Below, piece by piece: positions 56,729 to 63,320 of a stretch of 64,000 nt of DNA. The DNA is taken from assembly GCF_027924105.1 (NCBI RefSeq), contig NZ_AP026972.1, positions 744,001 through 808,000 of the forward strand. Direction: 5' to 3'. Each line of letters opens with the position of its first letter. Positions within the stretch are counted from its first letter, which is position 1. The notes below the pieces were generated by a model. It was not told where the DNA came from and ran no database searches. It saw only the letters and a list, made by a program, of their open reading frames with translations. The stretch is from Polynucleobacter sp. KF022. Its GTDB lineage: Bacteria; Pseudomonadota; Gammaproteobacteria; Burkholderiales; Burkholderiaceae. The position numbers and the translations under genes are program-made.

Positions 56729-56752
56729 AAGGGGGCCACGGCTCCCTTTTTT
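56729..56752 (+). terminator. Rho-independent terminator after the secreted rhodanese gene
   Basis: AAGGGGGCC pairs with GGCTCCCTT, including one G-T pair, around a tiny loop and is followed by six T bases. It separates the rhodanese gene from the downstream operon. Confidence 0.85.
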
Positions 56753-56786
56753 ATTCCCTAACCCCTGTATGAAGACCCATTCATTC

Positions 56787-56800
56787 ATGATGTAGATCAA
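56787..56800. promoter_or_regulatory. FNR/Anr-like box upstream of the sulfur-import operon
   Basis: ATGAT-GTAG-ATCAA agrees with TTGAT-N4-ATCAA at nine of ten defined bases. Its centre lies about 70 bases upstream of the predicted transcript start, a class I activator position. The Crp/Fnr protein encoded at 54809-55525 is a possible ligand. Confidence 0.5.
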
Positions 56801-56828
56801 ATTCTGTCGACTTGTTTGCTTATGCCTA

Positions 56829-56856
56829 TTGACATTGCAGTTTAAATTGATAATAT
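56829..56856 (+). promoter_or_regulatory. Promoter of the sulfur-import operon
   Basis: A consensus -35 box TTGACA (56829-56834) is followed after 16 bases by TAATAT (56851-56856) as the -10 box. The -10 region lies within a perfect palindrome. Confidence 0.6.
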
Positions 56857-56872
56857 ATAATTGTATATATTA
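56851..56872. promoter_or_regulatory. Palindromic operator over the -10 region (ArsR-type)
   Basis: Nine-base arms TAATATATA and TATATATTA flank ATTG. The AT-rich dyad is of the kind bound by ArsR-family BigR/SqrR repressors. It covers the -10 box, 12 bases before the first ATG of the operon, so the ArsR protein encoded within the operon is the likely ligand. Confidence 0.65.
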
Positions 56873-56899
56873 TTTAAACCTTAAATGAGGTCAGTAAAG

Positions 56900-57427
56900 A
56901 TGGTAAATAAAGCAGGGCAGGCGAAACCAGCGCCGTATATGAACCCATTGCTAGCAGGCATCCTGCTTGGAATGGTTCTATTGGCAACTTTTGTAGTCAC
57001 AGGTCATGGGCTTGGGGCAACGGGATTTACTACCCGTTTGACTGCATGGGTTGGAATGTATGTCGCACCAGTTGCTACCAATGCAAATGATTATTTGGGT
57101 GGAATGGTAGAAGAAGGCAAGCCTTTAAATGCTTGGATTACCTGGCAGGTGATCGGAGTGGCTTTAGGTGCATTGTTATCTGCATTCCTAGCAAAGAGAA
57201 TTTACATTCAATTGGATGGAAAGAAGTTTCTCGGAGGATCTAAGCGTCCTATCACCGCATTATTTGGCGGCATCTTGGCAGGCTTTGGAGCACGTGTTGC
57301 TGCAGGATGTACTAGTGGTCTGGGTTTATCTGGCGCCGCGGTACTTAGTTTGGCTGGATTTACTTTCCTTGGCACATTCTTTGCGGTGGGTTTATTAGTA
57401 AGCCGCTTCTTGAAAGAGGGGAAATAA
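56900..57427 (+). CDS. YeeE/YedE-family sulfur-compound transporter, half 1 (PmpA-like)
   Basis: The protein is a membrane half-transporter of the YeeE/YedE (sulfur transport, thiosulfate or persulfide import) family. The ATG at 56900 (175 residues) is preferred over 56885 because GAGG lies nine bases upstream. About four or five hydrophobic segments are present. The central motif GARVAAGCTSGLGLSG carries the conserved Cys that passes sulfur through the membrane in this family. It is followed after one base by the second half-transporter, and the two together are likely to equal one full-length YeeE. Confidence 0.9.
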   Translation: MVNKAGQAKPAPYMNPLLAGILLGMVLLATFVVTGHGLGATGFTTRLTAWVGMYVAPVATNANDYLGGMVEEGKPLNAWITWQVIGVALGALLSAFLAKRIYIQLDGKKFLGGSKRPITALFGGILAGFGARVAAGCTSGLGLSGAAVLSLAGFTFLGTFFAVGLLVSRFLKEGK

Positions 57428-57428
57428 G

Positions 57429-57995
57429 ATGAGCGAAATTCTTTCGGGGCTTCTTTTAGGCGCTGCATTTGGTTTCGTTTTGGAGCGTGCGGGTTTTGGC
57501 AATCCCAATAAGTTAACTGGCCAATTTCGACTAACGGATTGGTCCGTGTTTAAGGTCATGTTCACCGCTATTGTGTTTGCTGCGCTAGGGCTCATGGTCT
57601 TAGAAAAGACTGGGCTGGTTGATGCTGGTAGTTTGTTTGTCCCGCCAACTTTCTTGGGTGCAGCTGCCTTAGGTGGGGCGCTTGTTGGTGCTGGCTTCGC
57701 AATTGGTGGGTATTGCCCTGGAACATCAGTAGTTGGTTTAATGTCTGGTCGCATTGACGCAGCAATCTTTTTGCTTGGCCTGCTTTTGGGTACCGTATTT
57801 TTTGCAGCTATTTATCCAAGCATAGAGGCGTTAACTACTTTAGGCGAATTTACTAAAGCGGATTCATTGCCAGATGCTTTCAATATCTCAGATTGGTCGA
57901 TTGATGTCGGAATGATTTTCGCGGCCGTTGGTGTTTTTGTCTTGGGCTCTTGGATGGAGAAGAAATCCAAAGGTCCTGTTAGTTCTCAAGCTTAA
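57429..57995 (+). CDS. YeeE/YedE-family sulfur-compound transporter, half 2 (PmpB-like, DUF6691)
   Basis: This 188-residue membrane protein is the partner of the preceding half-transporter. Hydrophobic helices surround the second Cys motif, GGYCPGTSVVGLMSGRIDA, which matches the GCxxG-type sulfur-relay site of the family. The N terminus LSGLLLGAAFGFVLERAGFGNP is also characteristic. Paired short YeeE genes occur in BigR-type operons with ArsR regulators and sulfurtransferases, and the same company is present here. The exact substrate, such as thiosulfate or a persulfide, is not shown by the sequence. Confidence 0.9.
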   Translation: MSEILSGLLLGAAFGFVLERAGFGNPNKLTGQFRLTDWSVFKVMFTAIVFAALGLMVLEKTGLVDAGSLFVPPTFLGAAALGGALVGAGFAIGGYCPGTSVVGLMSGRIDAAIFLLGLLLGTVFFAAIYPSIEALTTLGEFTKADSLPDAFNISDWSIDVGMIFAAVGVFVLGSWMEKKSKGPVSSQA

Positions 57996-58012
57996 TCATT
58001 AAAAGGAAAAAT

Positions 58013-58246
58013 ATGTCTAAGAAATCTACTGTAGCTGCATTGGCGCTTGCCTTGGCGGGTTTATCTGCAGCACCGCTCGCCCTTTCTGCTGATGCGCCTG
58101 CGAACCCAACAAGCTCTGAGCAAAAGAATCCTTGCGGTCCTAAAAAAGAAGCCTCCAATCCTTGTGGTCCAGCAAAGAAAAAGGCAGCTAACCCATGTGG
58201 GCCAGCCAATCCTTGTGGGCCAAAGAAGCGTAAGGCAGCGGAGTAA
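58013..58246 (+). CDS. Small secreted cysteine-repeat protein (four NPCGP motifs)
   Basis: I do not recognise a family. The 77-residue precursor has a signal peptide (MSKKSTVAALALALAGLSAAPLALSA), leaving a mature chain of about 51 residues. That chain is Lys-, Pro- and Ala-rich and contains four copies of NPCGP; every Cys of the protein lies in this motif. The spacing between copies varies (KKEAS, AKKKAA, A). Such a chain has no obvious fold and could carry sulfane sulfur, bind a metal or bind an anionic partner. AAGGAAA precedes the ATG. It lies 17 bases after the second transporter half and seven bases before the DUF6969 gene. Confidence 0.85.
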   Translation: MSKKSTVAALALALAGLSAAPLALSADAPANPTSSEQKNPCGPKKEASNPCGPAKKKAANPCGPANPCGPKKRKAAE

Positions 58247-58253
58247 CTTTTAA

Positions 58254-58880
58254 ATGCTCACTCAATCCAATCTTTGGTTAGCCGCTCAGAAGCTGGCAAG
58301 CATTCAAATGCAGTACGCTAAATCTGGGCGTACATTGAATGAAGCTGCTTTATGCGGTGCCAAGGATTTTGTTGAGTGGCAGCATTATCCGAACAATGAC
58401 TTAGCTGATGTGAATAGTGGCTATGAGTTTTATTACCATGCGCATTCAGCTGATGAGATGCCCGATGGAGAGCATGGACATTTTCATGTGATCAAACGGG
58501 ACGCACAGAGCTTTCATCATCTTATTGGCATTGCATTAAATCAAAAGGGCTTACCAACCCGTTTATTTACAACAAATCAGTGGGTCACAGGCGAGGAAAT
58601 GATCGATTCGGACTTGGTCATCAAGTCCTTAAAGAGCTTTGAGATGGCGGTCAAAGGTCGTATGGCACCAGTAAGCAACTGGATTGGTGCACTTATTCAA
58701 TTATTTAGTACAGATATTGAAAAATTGATTGTGGATCGCGATCAAAAGATTGCATCAATGGAGGTTGAGTTTGGTGGTCGTGCACTTGTGCTGAATTCTA
58801 GAAAGCATCATGTGTTAACGGAGTGCAAGATTGATCTGCTAGGTCGTCTTTCAGAGAATTTATTGGTAGTTAATTCATAA
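58254..58880 (+). CDS. DUF6969 family protein, His-rich
   Basis: The 208-residue protein lacks a signal peptide and appears cytoplasmic. It resembles what I recall as the DUF6969 family, whose function is unknown. The central region is unusually rich in His: EWQHYPNND, YYHAHSADEM, EHGHFHVIKR and SFHHLIG, followed by LFTTNQWVTGEEM. These clustered His and acidic residues suggest a metal site. It is the fourth gene of the sulfur-import operon, between the NPCGP-repeat protein and the secreted rhodanese, and may be an enzyme acting on imported sulfur compounds, which is a guess. Confidence 0.75.
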   Translation: MLTQSNLWLAAQKLASIQMQYAKSGRTLNEAALCGAKDFVEWQHYPNNDLADVNSGYEFYYHAHSADEMPDGEHGHFHVIKRDAQSFHHLIGIALNQKGLPTRLFTTNQWVTGEEMIDSDLVIKSLKSFEMAVKGRMAPVSNWIGALIQLFSTDIEKLIVDRDQKIASMEVEFGGRALVLNSRKHHVLTECKIDLLGRLSENLLVVNS

Positions 58881-58890
58881 GGGAGTAGAA

Positions 58891-59868
58891 ATGAAAAAGA
58901 TTCAATGGGCAGCAGCTCTTGTCTTGGCTAGCATGGTAAGTTTCGTGCAGGCTATTACATTGCCTGGGCCAGTGGTTAGTGCTGATTGGCTTGCTGCAAA
59001 CCAATCTGAGGTGCAAATTTTGGAGGTAAGAGGCGATGTGGCTAGCTATGTACGTAGCCCTGAATTTGAAGTCGATAAAAAGACTGGAAAAAAGGTGCTA
59101 GTAGAGGTTGGCGGCCATATTTCAGACTCTAGCTTGTTAGACTTTAAAAAGGTTAGAGCTGATCGTATGATTGATGGAAAAAAGATTAAATACTTGATTC
59201 CTGAAAAGGCAGATTTTGAAAAAATTATTCAAGCTGTTGGCGTTAACTCTGACAAGCCTATCGTTTTGGTACCAATTGGATTGGATATTTCCGATGTGGA
59301 CGAAGCCCTAAGAGCCTATTGGCAGTTCAAGGTTTATGGTGAAGACAATATTGCCGTTTTAGATGGTGGCATGGCAGGCTGGCTTGCTGAAGGTCGTGAT
59401 TTTGTAGTGAGCCCCTCAACCAAGACCGGTGGAAACTGGACTGCAAAAGCTGAGCGTAAAGAATTGATTGCTAATTCAGAGCAAGTAGCCTCTGCATCAA
59501 AAAGCGGTAAGGTGAATTTGATTGATGCTCGTCAACCAGCTCAATTTTTCGGCTTAAGCAAGCGTGACTATGTAGGTGCTTATGGACACATTGCTGGCGC
59601 AAAAGAATTGGCCCCAGAGTTGTTGGCAAAAACTTCAAAGGGTGCACTGTATTTTTGGGATAAAAACACTTATAACGCATTGTTGACAGCAAACGGCATT
59701 AATCCAAAATCACCAGCCATTAGTTATTGCAATAGCGGCCATTTGGCAGCTGGTGGTTGGTTTGTATTGTCAGAGCTGGTAGGTAATAAATCCACCAAGC
59801 TGTATGACGGCTCCTTATATCTTTGGACTCTTGAAGGTCGTCCATTGGTAGGCGTTCCGCTTAACTAA
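58891..59868 (+). CDS. Secreted tandem-domain rhodanese (sulfurtransferase)
   Basis: The 325-residue precursor has a signal peptide (MKKIQWAAALVLASMVSFVQA) and two rhodanese domains. The N-terminal domain (about residues 30-175) has VLVPIGLD where the active Cys would be, so it is probably non-catalytic. The C-terminal domain (about 190-320) has the catalytic loop in SYCNSGHLAAGGWF. This arrangement equals thiosulfate/mercaptopyruvate sulfurtransferases, but here it is exported. Periplasmic sulfane-sulfur transfer before uptake by the YeeE-type halves is a plausible role. The ArsR gene follows after 11 bases. Confidence 0.9.
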   Translation: MKKIQWAAALVLASMVSFVQAITLPGPVVSADWLAANQSEVQILEVRGDVASYVRSPEFEVDKKTGKKVLVEVGGHISDSSLLDFKKVRADRMIDGKKIKYLIPEKADFEKIIQAVGVNSDKPIVLVPIGLDISDVDEALRAYWQFKVYGEDNIAVLDGGMAGWLAEGRDFVVSPSTKTGGNWTAKAERKELIANSEQVASASKSGKVNLIDARQPAQFFGLSKRDYVGAYGHIAGAKELAPELLAKTSKGALYFWDKNTYNALLTANGINPKSPAISYCNSGHLAAGGWFVLSELVGNKSTKLYDGSLYLWTLEGRPLVGVPLN

Positions 59869-59879
59869 GGTTGCGTGTC

Positions 59880-60197
59880 ATGTCTCTTCTTGCCACCAAC
59901 ATCAATCTACAAAAGATGCAGTCATCAGCAGATGATGCCTGTCGCTTGATGAAGGTTCTTTCTAATCGCGATCGGATGATGTTGTTGTGTCAAATTAGTC
60001 AAGGGGAGAAGTGTGTGGGTGAGCTGGAGGCATCCCTTGATATTCAGCAACCAACCTTATCGCAGCAGCTTACCGTTTTAAGGAATGAAGCGTTGGTGAA
60101 AACCAGAAGAGAGGGTAAGCAAATTTATTACTCGCATTCCAATCATGTTGCCTTAGAAGTGATGAATGTGCTTTATCAAAATTACTGTAGTAAATAA
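59880..60197 (+). CDS. ArsR-family repressor of the SqrR/BigR/YgaV persulfide-sensor type
   Basis: The 105-residue winged-helix protein has Cys37 in MLLCQISQGE and Cys103 in the C-terminal NYCSK. These correspond to the two Cys that form a tetrasulfide bridge in SqrR/BigR persulfide sensors; Cys21 and Cys45 are extra. The recognition helix is in IQQPTLSQQLTVLRNEALVKTRREGKQIYYS. The ATG at 59880 is chosen over 59871 by comparison with the family. It is the sixth gene of the operon and probably represses it through the dyad at 56851-56872 until persulfide appears. Confidence 0.9.
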   Translation: MSLLATNINLQKMQSSADDACRLMKVLSNRDRMMLLCQISQGEKCVGELEASLDIQQPTLSQQLTVLRNEALVKTRREGKQIYYSHSNHVALEVMNVLYQNYCSK

Positions 60198-60215
60198 TTT
60201 AAAAGGAGCTTTAAT

Positions 60216-60434
60216 ATGAAATGCAATGTTGGCGGTATTGATCGTATGTTACGTATGGTGGTGGGCCTGGTATTAATTGGCCTGGCTGCAACTGGCACTG
60301 TTGGTGTCTGGGGCTGGATTGGTGTAGTACCGCTTGCAACGGGTCTATTTAGATTCTGCCCGGCCTATCCATTGTTGGGAATTAATACTTGCGGTACTGA
60401 TTCTTCTTGTGGCGGTGGCGGTTGCTGTAAATAA
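60216..60434 (+). CDS. DUF2892 inner-membrane protein with Cys-rich tail
   Basis: The 72-residue protein starts MKCNVGGIDRMLRMVVGL, the DUF2892 (YgaP transmembrane domain) signature, and has two hydrophobic helices. The C terminus contains CPAYPLLGINTCGTDSSC followed by a Gly-rich CC tail, giving seven Cys in total. In E. coli YgaP, a DUF2892 domain is fused to a rhodanese domain and the gene sits next to the ArsR-type ygaV. Here the three parts are separate neighbours. An AAAAGGAG sequence precedes the ATG. It is the last gene of the operon before a terminator. Confidence 0.9.
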   Translation: MKCNVGGIDRMLRMVVGLVLIGLAATGTVGVWGWIGVVPLATGLFRFCPAYPLLGINTCGTDSSCGGGGCCK

Positions 60435-60451
60435 GCTGCTTCAGCAAAAGC

Positions 60452-60484
60452 AAATAAGGGGCACTTAGTTGCCCCTTATTTTTT
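60452..60484. terminator. Terminator of the sulfur-import operon (bidirectional)
   Basis: AAATAAGGGGCA pairs with TGCCCCTTATTT around a CTTAGT loop, with further T bases. It lies between the DUF2892 gene and the convergent prenyltransferase gene. Confidence 0.9.
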
Positions 60485-60524
60485 ATCACCGAAACTTGGA
60501 TAAAAGACTTCTATATCCAATCAA

Positions 60525-61424
60525 TTAGACCCACAGTAGCCCAAAGAATAAAAGCAGTGCGTAAAGGTGAATGGCTACTAAATTATTCAAAATCAACCTC
60601 TTCATTTTCTCTTTCTCGCTTATCTCCGCTGAAACCTCTTTTGCGCAGTACAAAAATATTGGCAAAGGGAGGAGCGTGATGAGAGCTGCCTTTGGCAATT
60701 CAAAGTAATGGATGCCAATCATCTGCAGTGCATAAGAGCAGGCAATTACAGTTAGATACCAACGAGCTAATTCATTGCGAGTAGTTTGTGTTGCAAGCGT
60801 GAGTTTATGCGCAAGTTGGTCAGCCCTAATATCGGGAATCTGATTGACCAACAATATATTGGACACAATTAATCCGAACGCAACACCAATTGGAATTGCT
60901 TCGTATGCAATAGCGTTTATTTGGATGCTGGCAAAACCAATGACCACAAGTGACCAAGCTATTGAGATTGCTAATTCACCAAGAACTCCTTTAGACATCA
61001 ACTCAAAAGGAGGGGCAGAATATGCCCAAGCTATAAATATCCCAATCATTCCAAGGGGAATTAGATGCCATGTAGTTTGTGAGCATAAATAGAGGCCCAA
61101 TCCTGCGCTTAATAAGATGAGGGTGATACCAAGCAGAAGTATTTGCCTCGGTTTGAATATCTGGTTTTGTATGAAGCGACTGCCCCCGGTGAATGGGGTA
61201 ATGCGATCTTCATTATTCTGGTCAGATCCGTTGAGGTGATCGAAGTAATCGTTTAGTAGGTTAGCTGCTCCGTGAGCAAAAAGAGCCAAGCTGAGGGCTA
61301 GAAAGTTAATTCCAAAAGTTGCCTTGGTAGCGCTAGGTAATGCAAGGCCTATCAAGCAGCCCAGCAGTGTGATTGTGAGAAATGCAGGCCTAGTTGCTAA
61401 AAGTAGATTTAACTTTATGCTCAT
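60525..61424 (-). CDS. UbiA/MenA-type membrane prenyltransferase
   Basis: The 299-residue protein has about eight hydrophobic helices and belongs to the UbiA superfamily, which attaches polyprenyl chains to aromatic acceptors. The first Asp motif is in ANLLNDYFDHLNGSD, a form (NDYFDxxxGxD) seen in MenA, the dihydroxynaphthoate prenyltransferase of menaquinone synthesis. The second region is around NQIPDIRADQLAHKLTL. No other menaquinone or ubiquinone genes are in the window. It lies 21 bases downstream of modC on the same strand, so it may be co-transcribed with the molybdate transporter. The actual acceptor is unknown. Confidence 0.85.
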   Translation of the reverse strand: MSIKLNLLLATRPAFLTITLLGCLIGLALPSATKATFGINFLALSLALFAHGAANLLNDYFDHLNGSDQNNEDRITPFTGGSRFIQNQIFKPRQILLLGITLILLSAGLGLYLCSQTTWHLIPLGMIGIFIAWAYSAPPFELMSKGVLGELAISIAWSLVVIGFASIQINAIAYEAIPIGVAFGLIVSNILLVNQIPDIRADQLAHKLTLATQTTRNELARWYLTVIACSYALQMIGIHYFELPKAALITLLPLPIFLYCAKEVSAEISEKEKMKRLILNNLVAIHLYALLLFFGLLWV

Positions 61425-61445
61425 GACGATGTCATGTGTTGCGTA

Positions 61446-62555
61446 TTAATGATCTACAAATCGTCTTGGATCATTAATGGGGCGCAGGGGCATGATATGA
61501 ATTTGATGTCCATCGAATTCAATATGCATTAGACTGCCAACTTCCATGCTCAGTCTTTTAACTTCAGATGCTGAAGCAACCCATTCAATTTTGTGCGCAC
61601 TATTTTGAATTTGTAGCTGCACAACGGCAATTTGACCTAAGCTGCTAATTTCTACGGTAGTAGCTGGAATGCTGGCAGGGGTTGGTGCGTTAAAGACCCT
61701 TAATCCATCCTGTGGAATCACCCAAGCAACTTGCGCGTTTGGGGGAATCTTTCCTTTGTCAGCCACAGTAAACGTTTTTTTACAACCATCCCAAGTGAGA
61801 TTTCCTGCATTAAATATTCCATGAAACATATTGCTGATGCCTACCAACTCAGCTACGCGTGAGTTTCTGGGTCTTTGGAATAAGACTTGTGGTGGAGCCG
61901 TTTGCAGGCTAATTCCATTATCAATAACGGTAATGCGGTCAGCCAGCAGGTCCGCCTCGCGCAAATCATGGGTTACTAGCAGAATGGGAATGTTCAAGTC
62001 CTTGCGTAAGTCAGCAAGGGTTTTGTAAAGACTCTGACGCGTTGGCGCATCCACTGCGGAGAATGGTTCATCCAATAACAAAATTTTGGGCTGCCGCGCT
62101 AGTGCTCGAGCTAATGCGACTCTCTGCTGTTGCCCACCCGAAAGTTGGTTTGGTAAACGATGGGCAAGTTCGGCAATCCCCATGCGACTTAACCAATCTT
62201 GGGCGATTGCTTTGCGTTCATTCGTTTCATAGGCGGAGTTTTGCAGCGGGATGATGACGTTCTCAATGGCCGAAAGATGCGGAAAGAGGGCGTACTGTTG
62301 AAATAAGAAGCCGCAAGAGCGTTGTGCTGGGGCTAGGTTTTTAATTACCCCTGAAAGTTCGCTCGCTTCAAACCAGGTTTCTCCATCACACTCAATTTTT
62401 CCGAACTTCGCTTGACTCAGTCCGGCGATAGTTCTAAGGGTGCTAGTCTTGCCGCTACCAGACGGCCCTACAAGTGCATGCAATTGACCAGGAGCGCAGT
62501 CTAAGTTAATTTGCAATGGATTAGGGAGGGTTTGGTTAATTTTGAGTTTGAGCAT
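61446..62555 (-). CDS. modC: Molybdate ABC transporter ATP-binding protein
   Basis: ModC energises molybdate import with ModB and a periplasmic ModA. The 369-residue protein has Walker [11 protein letters not shown], the Q loop in [13 protein letters not shown], signature [15 protein letters not shown], Walker [14 protein letters not shown] and the switch His in [12 protein letters not shown]-terminal molybdate/TOBE-like domain occupies about residues 290-355, which separates it from other importer ATPases. Its start overlaps the modB stop by one base. Molybdate supply fits the adjacent gene for SoxC, a molybdenum-cofactor enzyme. Confidence 0.93.
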   Translation of the reverse strand: MLKLKINQTLPNPLQINLDCAPGQLHALVGPSGSGKTSTLRTIAGLSQAKFGKIECDGETWFEASELSGVIKNLAPAQRSCGFLFQQYALFPHLSAIENVIIPLQNSAYETNERKAIAQDWLSRMGIAELAHRLPNQLSGGQQQRVALARALARQPKILLLDEPFSAVDAPTRQSLYKTLADLRKDLNIPILLVTHDLREADLLADRITVIDNGISLQTAPPQVLFQRPRNSRVAELVGISNMFHGIFNAGNLTWDGCKKTFTVADKGKIPPNAQVAWVIPQDGLRVFNAPTPASIPATTVEISSLGQIAVVQLQIQNSAHKIEWVASASEVKRLSMEVGSLMHIEFDGHQIHIMPLRPINDPRRFVDH

Positions 62556-63208
62556 TAGCCTCTCCCTTTGCTCTGTGGGGCGGCTCTTCTTCCAAAGACG
62601 CCATAAGAGAGGGCAATCGCAAGCAGTGAAATGCCTAGAAGAAGCAAAGCAAGCGCCCCAGCGCCGGCAGTATCAAAACTCTGCACCTTGTCGTATATAG
62701 CTATGGATACCGTTTTTGTTTCTCCTGGAATGGCGCCTCCAACCATCAGGACAACGCCAAACTCACCCAGGGTATGGGCAAAAGTCAGCACGGCAGCGCT
62801 GGTAATGCCTCTCCAGGCCAGCGGAAGCTCAATTAAACGAAAGATTTGCCAATTGGATAGGCCGCTTACTTGGGCGGCTTCGCGTATTTCTGGATTAATC
62901 GCTTCAAAGGCGCGCTGAATGGGCTGTATGGCAAAAGGTAGGTTGACTATGAGGGAGGCTATCAAGATGCCGGTAAAGGAAAAAACTAATGGAAAGCCCA
63001 AGAAGCTCTTCCCACCCAGGCCAACCAGCAGGTAATAGCCCAAAACAGTAGGTGGCAGAACGAGTGGGAGAGCTAAGGCTGCTTCTACCCAGGGCTTGCT
63101 TCTATTGAGGCTAAGCAGGCTATGGGCTACCCAAACCCCAAAAGGGATGATGAGAGCCAAAGTCCAAACTGCCAGCTTTAGCGAAAGAAGGATTGCGTCT
63201 ATATCCAT
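62555..63208 (-). CDS. modB: Molybdate ABC transporter permease
   Basis: ModB is the membrane permease of the molybdate importer. I start it at the ATG at 63208 (217 residues), which begins MDIDAILLSLKLAVWTLAL as in other ModB proteins; a GTG at 63247 is possible but has no ribosome-binding sequence. Five or six helices are visible, and the ATPase-contact EAA loop is EAAQVSGLSNWQIFRLIELPLAWRG. Another family block is LPLVLPPTVLGYYLLVG. No modA was found in the window. The upstream region holds a 15-base dyad and the SoxR-type operator. Confidence 0.93.
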   Translation of the reverse strand: MDIDAILLSLKLAVWTLALIIPFGVWVAHSLLSLNRSKPWVEAALALPLVLPPTVLGYYLLVGLGGKSFLGFPLVFSFTGILIASLIVNLPFAIQPIQRAFEAINPEIREAAQVSGLSNWQIFRLIELPLAWRGITSAAVLTFAHTLGEFGVVLMVGGAIPGETKTVSIAIYDKVQSFDTAGAGALALLLLGISLLAIALSYGVFGRRAAPQSKGRG

Positions 63209-63219
63209 CGTTTTGATTG

Positions 63220-63234
63220 TATTGCTAAGCAATA
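63220..63234. promoter_or_regulatory. Dyad just upstream of modB
   Basis: TATTGCT and AGCAATA form seven-base arms around a single A, starting 12 bases before the modB ATG. It does not look like the E. coli ModE site. It could be an operator for modB or part of its promoter. Confidence 0.35.
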
Positions 63235-63276
63235 TAGGGTAACTCACTATACCGATTTAGCTACTTCAGGAGTCCA

Positions 63277-63300
63277 ATATATGCGTATACATGCATATAT
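63277..63300. promoter_or_regulatory. Candidate sulfur-regulator operator, copy 2
   Basis: Eight-base arms ATATATGC and GCATATAT flank the 8-base spacer GTATACAT, 20 bases before the start of the SoxR-type ArsR gene. Arms and spacer agree with the copy at 56056-56077 (common core ATGC-GTATA-N3-GCAT). It is probably the autoregulatory and sox operator. Confidence 0.65.
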
Positions 63301-63320
63301 ACTACAAGGCGATGATTTAG

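Noticed and set aside
58115..58225. Short-period repeat that might suggest a CRISPR or satellite
   Set aside because: The units are irregularly spaced and encode NPCGP motifs in frame; there are no spacers of constant length.
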